Source: Pseudoalteromonas sp. XMcav2-N (GTDB lineage: Bacteria > Pseudomonadota > Gammaproteobacteria > Enterobacterales > Alteromonadaceae). From it: a DNA stretch of 64,000 nt. Location: positions 124,001 through 188,000 of the forward strand of contig NZ_JAMXSF010000008.1 in the NCBI RefSeq assembly GCF_024124545.1, written 5' to 3'. Below the pieces are notes generated by a model. That model saw nothing but the letters and a program-made list of their open reading frames with translations. It ran no database searches and had not been told where the DNA came from. A program made the position numbers and the translations under genes. Positions 1-15,000 of this stretch are shown piece by piece. Each line of letters starts with the position of its first letter. The first letter of the stretch is position 1.

Positions 1-3000
1 CTGGTCCGCTCGGCCAGTACTGAACTGCCCATCAAGGTGGTTAACTGGGGTTACTGGGGCGACGTTGGCCGGGTCAGCGACCCGTATTATCAGCGTAAAA
101 TGCGCCAGGCCGGGATTGGCTCTGTCGACGCGCAATCAGGCATGACGGCACTGGCAAAGTTCATGTCCTCTTCGCTGACGCAGGTGGGCGTCGTGAAAAT
201 GACACCAGAGCGGGCACAGGCGGCGCTGGTGCGCAGCAGCTATTCTTCAGAGTGCAGTTATAACGTATTTCAGTCTGAACAAGCAGCTCCTGCGCTGGCA
301 CTCGATACCCAACCTGCTGACACCGAGATATTTTATGCGTTGTGCCAGGCACTTACCATTGCAGGCTGGCAGCATCCGGCTGAGCGCACCAAGGTGCTAT
401 CAGCCTTGCCGGATTACTTTGAATTATGGTGGCAAGAAACCGCGCGCTACCTGAACGAGGCCGGTTTACTACAAGACGACGAGTTGACTCTGCCCGAGCC
501 ACCAGCCAATCTGACCTTACTGGAACAGGATGACTATGCGCTGCTAAACGCGGCGTTGGCGGCACTGCCCGAGATCTTATCCGGCCAGCGTAAAGCCACT
601 GATGTGCTGTTTCCCGGCGGCTCACTGGCGCTGGTTGAATCGGTATATCGGGATAACCCGGTGGCCATGCACGCCAATCAGGCGCTGGTTACTCAGCTTA
701 CTCACTATCTGGCAAGTTTAGGTGAGCAGCCCATTAGGATTCTGGAGATTGGTGCAGGCACCGGTGGCACCACGCGCACAGTGCTGCCCGAATTGCGCAA
801 TTTTACTGTCACTGAATACGCTTACACCGACTTGTCGCAGGCCTTTTTCAGCCATGCCAAAGCGCAATTTCAGCCAGACTATCCTTTTGTGCAGACCGCC
901 TATTTTGACGTCAGCAAGCCACTTTCTGAGCAACACATTGACTTAGCCAGCTATGACGTGGTGATTGCTACCAATGTGCTGCACGCCACTCCTGACATGC
1001 TGAGCACACTAAACAACGCCAAGGCCTGCCTGAAGCGCGGTGGTCTGTTATTAATCAACGAAGTGACTCAGCCATCGCTGTTTACTCAGCTGACCTTTGG
1101 CCTGCTCGAAGGTTGGTGGCTGAGCAAAGACACCACTCTGCGCCTGCCAGGCTCTCCTTTATTGTCGCAGCCACGCTGGCAACAGTTACTGAGCAGCAAT
1201 GGCTTTGCTCTGGCAACCTCTGTCACAGACGCTCAATCACCGCAGCAAGTGCTGTGCGCGCAAAGCAATGGCCATTTGGTGCAGCAACGCTCAAAACCGG
1301 CTCAACAAACAACACCAATTTCAAACCACAAGACTGCAATGCAACAACCCGAACAGACACAGGTCAATTCACAGCCGGCAACAGACAGCGCAACCCTGAG
1401 CGATTTCGTCGCCCAAACCCTCGCAGGGATCGCCAGCCAGGCGCTGAGCATGACGACGGATGAATTAGACCCGGATGACTCGTTTGCCGATTTCGGCGTG
1501 GATTCGATCCTGGCCATCCAGATCCTCGATGAGATCAATGCCCGTTTTGCTCTGAGCCTGCCGCCAACCTTGTTGTTCGACTTTCCGTCCATCACGACGC
1601 TGAGCGCGCACATAGTGGCTGAGCACAGCGATAAGGCAATGGCCCTGATGCACAAAGCGCAACCTGCCATGGCGGCTGCGCAACAGGCTACGCCAAAGTC
1701 AGTTCAACCCGCTACAGATGAAGTGAAACCGACTCACAAAGCCAGCCATAACAACGCAGACAAAATTGCCATCGTGGGCATGAGCGGTCAGTTTGGTGAT
1801 GCCAGCAATGTCGACGAGTTCTGGGAGATGCTGAGCAACAAGCGTACCTCGGTGCGTGCGCAGCAGCGCTGGGATCTGAACGACTTATCGCCCGACGCAC
1901 AAAACTGGTGTCGCTACGCCAGCTTGCTGGATGACATTGCCAGCTTTGACGCGCCGTTTTTCTCCATCACACCGCAAGAAGCAGAGGTGATGGATCCGCA
2001 GCAGCGACTGTTTTTACAAGAAGCCTACCGGGCGCTGGAAGACGCCAATATGATCACTCAGGCTGCGGGCAGCAATACCGGGGTTTATCTGGGCTGCGCG
2101 CAGGGAGACTATGCCTCGCTGGCACCCCAGGATGCCCCGGCGCAGTTGTTCTGGGGCAATGCCGGTTCAGTGATCCCGGCACGGGTTTCTTATTATCTGA
2201 ACCTCAAGGGGCCGGCGCTGGCCATAGACACTGCCTGCTCATCGTCACTGGTAGCCATGCACAGTGCCTGTCAGGCGCTGAAAAACGGCGAAATAGACGC
2301 GGCACTGGCCGGGGGCGTTGCCACCTTGTGCACCCCGCAATTCTCACAACATGCCGGTAAAGCAGGTATGCTCAGTGCCGATGGCACCTGCTATACCTTT
2401 GATGACAGAGCCAATGGCTTTGTGCCGGGTGAAGGTGTCGGTGTGGTGGTGTTAAAACGCCTGAGTGATGCAGAGCGTGATGGCGATCATATTCTTGGGG
2501 TTATTTTAGCCTCAGCCACCAATCAGGACGGCACCACCAGCGGGATCACGGCGCCCAGTTCAGTCTCTCAGCAGCAGTTGCATAGCCGTATCTACGAGCA
2601 ATTTGATATTGCCCCGGACTCTCTGAGCCTGATTGAAGCCCATGGCACCGGGACCAAGCTCGGTGACCCCATTGAATTTCAGGCCCTGACCCGGGCATTT
2701 CGTGCAGCGACCCTGCGCAGCCAGTTCTGTGCTCTGGGATCGGTCAAAACCAATATCGGCCACTGCCTGACCGCCGCAGGCGTCGCCGGTGTGATCAAAA
2801 CCATCCTCGCCATGCAGCACAAAACCATTCCGGCTTCACTGCATTATCAGCAGGGTAACAGCCATATCGACTGGCAGGATACGCCGTTTTACGTCGCCCA
2901 GGAAACGCAACCCTGGAGCGTGCCGGATGGCCAGCCACGTCGCGCCGGTATCAGCTCATTTGGTTTCAGTGGTACCAATGCACACCTGATCCTCGAAGAA

Positions 3001-6000
3001 TATCAGCCGACAAAAACCGCAGTGCAAGTCGCCAGCGCACAGCCGGTGATCATCGCACTGTCAGCCAAATCCCCGGAGGTGCTGCGCGACAAAGCCCGTA
3101 AACTGGCAGACTGGCTCGCTCAGGCGCAATTGAATGACAGCGCACTTGAGGCCCTGGCTTATACGCTGCAAAGTGCGCGCGAAGCCATGGACTGTCGTAT
3201 GGCCTTTGTTGCCGACAGCCTGGCCCAGGTGCACACCCAACTGAATGACTTTGCTAACCAACAAGCAGGCACCTATAAACAGGGCAACAGTAAACAAGGC
3301 AAAGCCATTCTGGCAGCGCTGGACAAAGACGATTTTAACCGCTGGACGCAAGCCGGTGAGCTGAACAAGTTGCTCGCTTTATGGGTGGTCGGCGCCGAAC
3401 TCGACTGGTCTGCGTTTTACGCCGCTAAGCCAACCTTACTGCGCCTGCCGACCTATCCGTTTGCCAGCACACCGTACTGGCTTAGCGGGGCACCTAAACT
3501 CAAGCAGATGAACCCGCAACCGGTACCGACTGCCATCGCAGAAGACTCGCTGTTGCACCTCATCCCGCAGTGGCAACCGCTGGATGTGACTTCACAGGCA
3601 AGCTGGTCTGGCAAACGTCAGGTCATCGCGCTGGCTCCACACAATGACATGCCAGATGCCATTGTGCTGCAAGATACATCGGGTGACACAGCACAGCGTA
3701 TTGAGGCGCTAACCATCGCCCTGATTGCACACATCAAACAGTTTGCCAGCACCACCGAGCCTTTGCTTATCCAACTGCTCGTGCCTGCGAGTGAACCTCT
3801 GCTAATGGCGTTGGCAGGGGTGTTGAAAACCGCCGCACTGGAGCATCACTTACTGAGTGTGCAGCTGATACAAAGCGATACACCTGCACAATCTGCGGCG
3901 CACCTTATTCAGGCAAGCCAGCATACCCAGCACACAATGCTGCGTTTTACTCAGGGTCAGTGTGAAGTACAAACGCTGACGCCTCAACATAGCGATGTGC
4001 CAGATTTGATGCCGTGGAAAGAAAATGGTCTGTATCTGATCACCGGCGGTCTTGGCCAGCTGGGTCAGTGCTTTGCCAAAGAGATCCTGACTCATACCCG
4101 CCATGCTCAGGTTATTATCACAGGTCGACGCACCGCACCTGAGTCGCTCGGGATGCTTGGAGATACAAGCCGAATTCATTATTACCAAACCGATATCAGC
4201 ACTCAAACCCAGTGTGCTGAGCTGCTTAACCGCATTGGTGCACAGCACGGTGCCCTGACCGGGATTTTGCACAGCGCCGGTGTGATTGACGATCAACTGA
4301 TTGCGAGCAAAACTCCGCAGGCAGTCCGGTGCGTGCTGGCCCCTAAAGTCTCGGGGGTGATGGCGCTGGATGAGGCCAGCAAAGCAGTACCGCTGGATTT
4401 CTTTATCTGCTTTTCGTCTATCGCTGCGTGCTTTGGTAACCCTGGTCAGGCCGATTATGCCACCGCTAATGCTTTCCTGGATGCCTATATGCTCAAGCGC
4501 CAGCAATGGGGTGAGCAGGCTCAGCGCCATGGTCTAAGCCTGTCGGTAAACTGGCCGCTGTGGGCACAAGGCGGCATGCAAATGGACGCCATTAAACAAA
4601 GTTTGCTGCGCTCGCAGGGCCTTGCCGCCATGCCTGATGAGCTGGGCCTGAAGGCCTTTTACCAGTTGTTTAGCGAGCCCCACACACAACAGTGCTTTTT
4701 ATACGGTAACCCGGGCAAGCTCACTCGCTGGATAACTCCGCAAGCCAAGGTTGAAGCCCAGACACCCGAAGCACACAACACGGCCACACTGAATGACAAC
4801 GCATTAATGGACCACCTTAAAGCCGTGGTGGCGCAAGTCAGTAAACTGCCGGTGGAAGAACTCGACAGCGAGCTCGACTTCAGAGACATGGGCTTTGATT
4901 CCATTATGCTGATGTCCGTCGTGCAGCAGCTTGAGGCCGATCCTCAGCTTGGCCTGAACGCCCTGCCACCAGCATTGTTATTTGAGGTGAAAACCCTCAA
5001 CCAGTTGCATGCTTACCTTGTTAAACAGCAACCCAATATCGCCACGGTGCAGGTAACACACGAAAAGCCACTCAGCCAACAAGCGCCATTAGGGCAACTG
5101 CCACTATCAAAAGCCCAGCAGGGTCTGTGGCTGCTGCACAAGCAAAACCCGACGCTGTGCAGCTACAATATCCCGCTGGTATTCGAGCTTGCCAGCCTGG
5201 ATGTTGCCCGTATGCAACAAGCACTGGACAGTCTATGTCAGCGCCACCCGGTGCTGCGCCTGCGTATTCACGAAACGCAAGGCCGACCCACGCAACAGAT
5301 CCACCCGGACACAATCCGGATTGAGCAAACGTCTCTGGCACCGACCTCTAAAACGGCCCTGACTGACGCAATACAACAGACCATTGCGGTGCCTTTTGAT
5401 CTGTCAGGCCCACTACTGCGCGCAAGCGCCTGGCAAGTGACGTCGGGCGCTCAGTCACGCCATGTAATGGTAATTGTGCTGCACCATCTGATCATCGATG
5501 GGGTCTCTGCCACTCAGCTGTTGTCTCAGTTGTGGCAGGCCTATCATGAAGGCATCCAAGCACCAGCGCCCGACCTGGGCTTTTTCGACTACCTTGACTG
5601 GGAGCAGCAGCTGCTGACCAGTCCAAATGCAGACACACTGAAACACTTCTGGCAGCAGTCATTGAACCCTGCGCACGCACCGCTGGCCCTGCCCGGCAAA
5701 CACGCAACGCAAGTAAACCCGGACGAGCCAAACAGTGCGCGCGTGACGCTCAACTTGCCAGCCAGCACGCAGCAGCAACTCGAGCAGTTTTTAGCCCGTC
5801 ACAAACTCAGCACCTCAGTGTTTTTCTTAACCGTGTTTCAGGCGTTACTGAGCCGTCTCACTGGTCGCAATGAGCTGATACTGGGTACGCCTGTGATGCA
5901 AAGGCCAAAAGCCAGTATGGCGCAGTCGCTGGGCCTGTTTGTAAATCAATTGCCGCTGCCACTGACCCGCAATAGCAGCACAAATTTTGTCATCCAGGCA

Positions 6001-9000
6001 CGGGCGAACCAGACACAACTGGACGCCGTGATCAGTCACAGCGCCCTGCCCTTGTCTGAGCTGCTCAGCGCCGTCAATGCGCCGCGTATACTGGGTGTTC
6101 ACCCGCTGTTTCAGATAGGCTATGCCTGTCATAATTTTATTCAGGCCGACTGGGTAGAGGGCAATCAGGCGCTACTGGGCGCGCTGTGGCAAGAATTCCA
6201 GCAGGATGCTGAGCTGGACCTGAGCCTGGAGGTCACCCCGCTGGGTGGCACCCATCAGCTGGCCTTTAAATTTGCGACCAACGCTTATGAACGTCATACC
6301 GTGCAAACCCTGGCAGATAATTATGTGCAACTACTGGAAGATGTGCTGCTTAGCGGTGACTTACCACCCGATGGTCAGCCACAGACACCGAATGTAAAAC
6401 CCGCTACTTTGGTTGACAGCTTCACCTTACAGGCCGCGCAGCACCCAACCCAGACGGCGGTCTCGTTTGCCGGTGCCACGCTGAGTTATCAGGCACTGGA
6501 GCAGCAGGCCAACCAGCTGGCCCATACCTTAATTGCCAAAGGCGCGCGGCCCGGCAGCCGGGTTGCTTTGCTGTTGCGCCCGAGTGTGGAAATGATAGTT
6601 GCTATGCTGGCGGTGCTGAAAACCGGCAGTGCCTACGTGCCGGTCGACCCCAACTCGCCAGAGGACAGAGCCCGCTTTATTCTGGCCGATGCCGATCCGG
6701 CGCTGGTACTGATGAGCGACGAGCTAACACTGCCTGTCACACATAGCCAGGCGTATCGCCTCAGTGACTGCCTAAAAAGCAGCACTATGGCACCTGTCAC
6801 TGCCCCGGGGATAGCTCTGGCACCGCAAGCGCTGGCCTATATCATTTATACCTCGGGTTCAACGGGTCAGCCCAAAGGGGTGCTGGTTGAGCATAGCAAC
6901 ATTACCGCTTTACTGAACAACACCCAGCCTGGGTTTGGGTTTAATGCCCAGGATACCTGGTGCCTGTTCCACTCGTTTGCGTTTGATTTCTCCGTATGGG
7001 AGATCTGGGGCGCGCTGGCCCATGGCGGCAAACTGGTGATTGTGGATGATGCCTGCAAAAAAGACAGTGCTGCGTTCGCACGCTTTATTCACGATAATCA
7101 GGTGAGTATTTTAAATCAGACACCATCGGCGTTTTATCCGCTGATGACGCATTTGCTGGCACACCCCGCGCTGACACGCTCTCTGCGTACCGTGATCTTT
7201 GGCGGTGAAGCGCTGGAGCTGAGTAAGCTCACGCCCTGGTTTGAGGCAGCACAGCCGCTACCAAAGCTGGTCAACATGTATGGCATCACAGAGACCACAG
7301 TGCATGTCACCGAGATGGAAATTACCCGCGAGCTGGTCGAACAAAACCCGGGCAAGAGCATTATAGGAAAGCCACTGCCCGGCTACCGCCTGTACTTATT
7401 GGATGAACAACACAGCCCTGTCGCGGCGGGTCAGCCCGGCGAATTGTATGTCGGAGGCTGCGGCGTCAGCCGAGGTTATCATCAAAGAGCAGTGCTGACC
7501 GCAGAGCGCTTTATCCCTAATCCGCTTGCCGGGCAGAGCGAGGATCGCCTCTATCGTACCGGCGACCTGGCACGCCTTAATGCGCAGGGACAGTATGAAT
7601 ATCTGGGCCGCTGCGACGATCAGGTTCAGATCCGTGGACACCGCATAGAGCTTGGCGAAGTACAACACGCCCTGCTGAGCAACCCTGCCATTCAGGATGC
7701 CTGCGTGCTGGCTGCCAGCAAACGTCATGGTGACGTGCTGGTGGCTTACCTGGTCGCCCAAATGCCGCTATCCGATGAAGCGATCCGTAGCGAATTGTTA
7801 AAGCTTGTGCCCGAGTACATGGTGCCGGCGTACTTTGTCTCAGTGCCCGCGCTACCCCTGACCAATAATGGTAAAGTGGATAAACAGGCGCTGCTCAGCC
7901 AGTTGCCGTTTAACTCACACACCGCGCAGGCCGAGCTCTCAGCTTTGGAAGCAAACCTCAGCACACCAGTACCGGAGCGAAACCTACAGGCCGAGGTCTC
8001 GGCCGTCTGGTGTGATGTGCTGGACGTGGATCAAGTTGCACCGGATGCGCCCTTTTTCACGGTTGGTGGCGACTCCCTGCTGGCCAATGTACTGGCCACC
8101 AAACTGAGCGCCAGATTCAATATCGACCTGCCGCTGACGGAGGTGTTTCAGTACAGCACCATTAACGCCCAGTGCGACTATTTATCGACCAAAGTCACCA
8201 GCCCGATTGCAGCGCCTGTACAAACGCCAGAGCCGGTGCGCCCTGCAAAGCCGACAACCACTGATCAGGCCATCGCCATGATAGGTTTGTCTTGTCATTA
8301 CCCGGACTCCCCCGACGCGCAGATATTCTGGCAAAACCTCATTGAAGGCAAAAACCTGGTGCGCCACAGCCAGCGCGCGGAGTCAGACGCGTCTATGATC
8401 TGGCTCGATACCTGGATTGAAGGCCAGGATGCATTCGACCCCAGCTTTTTTAATCTCTCGGAAAAGCAAGCCCGAACCATGAGCTATGCACAGCGCCAAC
8501 TATTACTGCATGCCTGGAAAGCGGTGGAAGACGCCGGTTATCGCTGTGACCAAATCCCCAATACCGGCGTGTATATTTCCGCCTCAGGCGGCGACCTGAC
8601 CGATCTCAACCTGCACGATAAGTTCAGCAACGGGGAGTTTGTGCTCAATGCAGAGGACTATGTCGCGTCAACGCTGAATCAGCCAGGTACGCTACCAACC
8701 AGCATTTCCTATCATCTGGGTCTGACTGGTCCGAGTCTGTTTGTGCACTCCAATTGCTCTTCATCCCTGAGCGCACTGGCACTGGCCTGCTCGGCGCTTA
8801 AAGCCGGTGACATTGACTATGCCATTGTTGGCGCAGCCTGTTTATTCCCGCAGCGCAGCACAGGATACAAAATAGAAAAAGGCCTCAACTTTGCCCCCGA
8901 TGCGCGCTGCAAAGTCTTTGATGCCCAAGCCGATGGCATGATAGGCGGCAATGGCGTCTCTGTGGTGGTACTCAAACGGGCCGATGAGGCAACCCAGGAT

Positions 9001-12000
9001 AGCGATCACATTTACAGCCTGATTAAGGCGGTGAAAGTGAACAACGATGGCAACAACAAGGCCGGTTTCTTTGCCCCGGGCACGGAAGGCCAGATGCAGG
9101 TGATCACCCGGGCACTGCAAAGCGCCGACGTCTCACCGGCGAGTATCAGTTATGTCGAAGCCCATGGCACCGGCACCGCGCTGGGCGACCCCATTGAATT
9201 TGCTGCGCTGCAACAGGTTTATCAGCCGCATAGCGAAGAAAAACAATATTGTGGGCTGGGTGCCGTAAAATCGAACCTGGGCCACACAGATACCCTGGCA
9301 GGGCTTACCGGACTGGTGAAAACCAGCTTGTCGCTGCACCACAAACTGCTGCCCGGCACCTTGCACTACAGTGAGCCGAATCCACATATGGAGCTGGCTA
9401 ACTCGCCGTTTTATGTCGTCGACAGCACGCGCTTGTGGGAAACCCCTTTGTTACCAAGACGAGCTGCGGTCAGCTCATTTGGTATTGGCGGCACCAATGC
9501 CCATGCCATTTTGGAAGAAGCCCCGGTTGCGCAAACACAGAGTGCGTTAAGCAGCCAACCTTCCATCGTGGTGTTGTCGGCAGCCACACCAGAAGTACTG
9601 CAACGTCAGGTGAGCGAGCTGCTGAACTGGCTTGAGCGTACCCTGTGCGATGATGCGCTGAGAGTTAGCCTGGCCTACACCCTGCAAACCGGTCGCCAGG
9701 TGATGGCGCATCGCGCAGGCTTTGTGGTGTCCTCTCTGAATGAGCTTAAAACCCAGCTGACGAATTACCTGGCAAGTAGTGAACAAACATCTTTGAACCC
9801 AGTTCCCACAGGCACACCGGCCAGCTGGCTTGCTCAGGGCGACTATCAGGCTATTCTGAGCCACTGGCTGGACAGCGGCTTTGAGGACTGGGACTTTATG
9901 TATCAGGGTCAGGCAGTCAGCAAACTAAGCCTACCCACTTATCCGTTTGATCTAAAGCCATACACACTCCGCCTGAGCCAGACTCAATCAGAAGAGCTGG
10001 TAGCATGCACGCTGAGTGTGCCAAAGTGGCGCCCCCAGCCTGTGATTACAGACAGTGAGACAGCTACGCCCGACAGCACGGCGTCACACTGTGTGGTGCT
10101 GTGCGGCCTGCCGGAGTTGGAAGTCGCCGGTGCTATCACCCAGGTGCTTAGCTCAAGCCATTACGCACCGGAGCAGCAAGTCAGTGACTACGGCATTCAG
10201 CTGCTCGACATCATACAGTCGCTCGCGAAAACCAGACAGCCGACCTTGCTACAGCTGGTGATAGGCAACACTCAGGCCGAGCCGCTGGCTAACCTCAACA
10301 GTTGCCTGCACGGCCTGCTGAAAACCGCCAGCATTGAACACCCTATGCTGCGCACACAGCTGTTGCTGGTAGACCCGACACTGAGTTCAGATACGCTGCA
10401 CACTCTGCTGACCAATAACCGCAATGCGCCCGACTCCGTCATTGCTTATCAGGGTACAAGCCGCACAGTACTGGGCTATCAGCCAGTGAGCAACGAAAGT
10501 TCGCTCAGTGCGTGGCAGCCCGATGGCGTGTATCTGATCACCGGCGGGTTCGGTGGCATTGGTCGTCACTTTATTGCCGAACTTGCCGCTTTGCCGTTTG
10601 CCACCACAGTGATAGTCACAGGTCGCCGATCCGCTGATGACGTTCAGGTAGAGACGCAGCTGCGCAACAGTAAGCAAGGTCAGGTGCAACTGGTTTATCG
10701 TCAGCTGGACGTGGCTCAGAAGATGAATACCTTGCTGCTGGTGCGCGACATAGTGCGCGAATTTGGTACGCTCCATGGCGTGATCCACGCGGCCGGCATG
10801 GTGCAGGATACTTTGCTGTGTAACAAAACCCCGACCTCCTTTGCGCAAGTGCTGGCGCCCAAGATCACAGGCGTGGTGGCGCTGGATGAGGCCACAGCAG
10901 ATCTGCCGCTGCACTTCTTTGCCTGCTTTGCCGGGCTCAGTGGCGTACAGGGTGCCGCTTCTCAATGCGACTATGCCACGGCCAATGCGTTTCTTGACAG
11001 CTATATGCAGCAGCGTCATGCCCAGGTTGCCAGCGGTAAGCGCCATGGCCTGAGCGCCAGTATCGACTGGCCTTTTTGGCAAGACGGCGGTATGCAGCGC
11101 AATGCCCAGTTTGCCTATACGGATGCGGCCATGCCCACCAACAGTGGCATAGACGCTTTTTACCGGGCACTGCAACAGCCTCAGACGCTGGTGCAATATA
11201 CCCCGGCCGACACAAACCATGAGCAAGTCAGTGACTCCGCTAAACCAGCGGCCCAGTTTACCAGTGAAGCCGCGCTGGACGCTGCTCTAACTGAGCAGCT
11301 GAGCACTATGGTGGCGGCTTTGCTCGGCGTGCAGCCGGATACACTGGACGGAGATACAGATCTGGGCGAGTTTGGCGCGGATTCCATCGCTTTCATTACC
11401 TTTATCAATCAGCTCAACAGCCGCTATCAGCTTGAGCTGTCACCCAGCGTGCTGTTTATGCACTCGACCCTGAACAGTCTCAGAGCCCATATTATCGCCG
11501 AGTATGGCGATACGCTGATCGCCACGACTAACGAGACGCAAACAAGCTCAACGGATACAGTAGCAGAACAAGTCCCGGTGAATGCATCATGCGATGAAGC
11601 GATTGCCATTGTCGGGATCAGTGCGGCCTTCCCAGAGGCGAGTAACCTCGACGAATTCTGGCACAACCTGAGCACAGGCAAAGATTGTGTGACCCGCCAC
11701 AGCTGGCCACAACCGCAAGACAGCGAGCTCAGCTGGCCTGGCGAAATTAACTGGCTGGGCCGCCTGCGACGCGACACCGAGTTCGACCCCTTATTCTTCA
11801 ATATTGCCCCGGCAGAGTGTGAGCGCATTCAGTTGCAGGAAAGCCTGCTGATAATGCATGTCTGGCAGTGTATTGAAAATGCCGGATACGATCCAAAATC
11901 GCTGGCAGGCACCAGCACCGGGTTATTTATTGGCTGTCAGTCTGGATATCACGAAGGGCTGATCACCTCCCCGGCATTTGCGCCAAACCGCATGAGCTAC

Positions 12001-15000
12001 TTCCTCGACCTGCACGGCCCGAGCGAAGGGGTAGATACCACCTGTTCATCATCACTGGTGGCCGTACACAAGGCCATAGCGGCGATCCGCATGGGTGAAT
12101 GTGAGCAGGCTATTGTTGGCGGCGTCAATATCATAGACACCCCGACTGCCTCAATGGCCATGCAGGAGATAGGTGCGCTGTCGCCGGATGGACGATGCAA
12201 AACCTTTGCTGCCGATGCCGATGGCATAGTGCGGGGCGAAGGCGTTGGCATGATCATGCTGAAAAAGCGCTCGGCAGCCGAGCGCGATCAGGATGCCATT
12301 TACGCCACCTTACTGGGGTCGGCGGTTAACCATGGCGGTAAATCACAGGGCTTTACCGTGCCCAATGCCCGGGCACAAACTCAGTTGCTAGATAAAGCCT
12401 GGCGCAACGCCAACATCGACCCGGCCACACTCAGTTATATCGAATGCCATGGCACTGGCACCACACTCGGCGACCCGGTTGAACTGGATGCGCTCAAGGC
12501 AGCCTTTAATACACATCAGTGGCCAACCCGCTGTGCGCTGGGTTCAGTGAAAAGCAACATAGGCCATACCGAGATCGCGGCGGGTATCGCCGGGCTTATC
12601 AAGGTTGTGCTGCAACTTAAGCATCAGACCCTGGTACCATCGCTCCATGTGCAGGCACTTAACCCCTATCTGGCACTCGAGGATACACCGCTCACGGTAC
12701 AAACCCAGGCGCAGCTCTGGGAGCACGGCGATACACCACGGCGGGCAGCCGTCAGTGCCTTTGGGATCAGTGGCGTAAATGCCCATGTGGTACTCGAAGA
12801 GTATCAGCCGAACACCACTGAGCAACACACAACTTTGCCAGACTCGCCGGCGATGGTGGTGCTCTCGGCCACCAGCAAAGCGGCGCTGGGACAAAAAGTC
12901 ACTGAGCTTGCCAATCATGTTGCGACTTTGCCAGACACGCCGCAAATACTGGCACAACTGGCCGCGACCCTAGCACAGGGCCGCACCGCGCAGGCGTACA
13001 GACTCGGCTGGGTGGTGTCCTCACTGGACGAGCTGCGCACAGCCCTGAGCGAGGCCGTGCCTGATCAGGCTTCCAAGGTCAGCAATAACACCAGCGAGCA
13101 GCTAACAGCAGAGCAGTTATTGACACTACACCAAACCCAGGAATATGCCGCCATAATACGCTTGTGGCAATCCGGCAAATTCGCGAGCTGGCAACCGCTT
13201 TACCCAACTCCTTTGCCAAAATTGCACCTGCCTGGTACGTCTTTTATCAGCAAAAACGCGGTTGAGGCTGAACAAACAAGTCCCTGGCTACTGCTCGACA
13301 ACCAATTTCAACCAGCTGCACTGGCTCTGCCAGATGACTGGCAAACGTCACTGACTGCACAGCTGGCACACAGGCATATTTTGCTGGTGTCAGACACGCA
13401 GGCGCGGCTTGAAACCCTCAGTAAGCCCCTACACGCAAGTGGCTGTAAGGTGACTTCGCTGTGCTTTGAACAACTGGACAACTCAGCGCTGGATCCAGAA
13501 GATCTGCCAGATACCATTTTTGTGCAGGGCTGTGGTTCATTGCTTGAGCCGCAGCAGCAGATCAAACCCCTGTTCGAGCTAATGCAACTGACCGCCCGTT
13601 ACGACACTCACGCGATGCAGCTGTTTTATACCACTCAGACCGACTCGCAGACTGAAACCCGGGACGACCTGAGTGCTCTGCTGCGTTGCTACAACCTGCG
13701 CAATCCGCAGCACAGCTGGACGTTAGTCGAGCAGCTCGATGAGGCTGCTTGTCTGGGCGAATTATTGCTGCGGGAGTTTGCCAGTACCTTACTGAACACA
13801 ACCGAGCATCAGCCAAATCAGGTGCAATACCGCGATGCTGCGCGCTTTGCGCTACAACTGACGCAACTGCCGGACACAAACGACTCGGCTAAGCCAGAGT
13901 ATGAAGTACGTCACGGCGGTACTTATCTGATCGCAGGGGCACTGGGCGAACTGGGCATGGCACTGAGCCTGCGCTTACTGGAAGGCTTTGATGCGACCCT
14001 CATTTTACTGGGTAGACGCGATGAGCAAGCCGTGCAGCCACAACTGACCCAACTCAGAGAAGTGGGCAATGGTACAGTCCATTACCTGACGTGTGATATT
14101 GCCGACGCCAAACAACTGAAACCACTCAGTGACTTACTGAGCGACAAGTCATTGCAGCTCAACGGCGTGTTCCACCTGGGCACCACATACACGGAAGAAG
14201 AAAACAGCTGGGCCGACTTTGCCCGCTCAATGCAGGTCAAAGTACAAGGCACGCAGCAGCTGGATGCCCTGTTGAGCAGCTGTGAGCTGGACTTTTTTGT
14301 GCTGTTCTCTTCCATGGCCGTGTTTGGCAGCCTGAATCATCTGTCGTATTCGTACGCCAACGGCTTTCAGAATGCCTTTGCCCGGGCCCGAAATCAGCAA
14401 GTGGATAAGCAGCAGCGTCATGGTCAGACTCTGGCAATTAACTGGGGCTACTGGCATTCAGATGATCCGCTAAAAAGCATTGAAAACAGCTTTGCCGAGA
14501 AAAAGGGCTATCAGCTGATCCAGATGCACAATGCCTTTACACAACTGCCCAAGCTGCTCAGCACCGGACGCAGCACCCTCGCGGCCATTTGCACTTCAGA
14601 GCCCGAGCGTATCAAGCATAACACCACGGCACTATTACAGCGTAAACGCCTCCTACAATCCCGCCTTGAACACGGTTCAGAGGCAGTAACTGAGGCGTCT
14701 CAGGATATCGCTGGCACTGTGGTGAGCATTGTTGGCCAGGTGCTGGGAATAGCCCCCGATGAGCTGGATCTGAATTGCGATCTGTATGATTATGGCTTCG
14801 ACTCCATCTCATTGCTGAAAACCTTCCAGCAACTCAAAGCCCGGCTCAATATTGATATTCAGGCCGATGCCTTCAAGAACATGAATACCATTCAGGCACT
14901 GATCGACGAAATCGACAAGGCCCATGGCCAGGTTCAGCATGAAGACGACGCATCGTTACCTGAGTTTATTGTCGATGCGGGCATTGACTTGCCGACGCTG

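Noticed and set aside
3850..4530. 226-codon minus-strand open frame inside the megasynthase
   Set aside because: Antisense to KR1, with no family motif or plausible start context.
10387..11226. 279-codon minus-strand open frame inside the megasynthase
   Set aside because: It is antisense to a KS-KR linker and KR region with clear domain motifs, and has no recognisable motif of its own; it is a by-product of codon bias.
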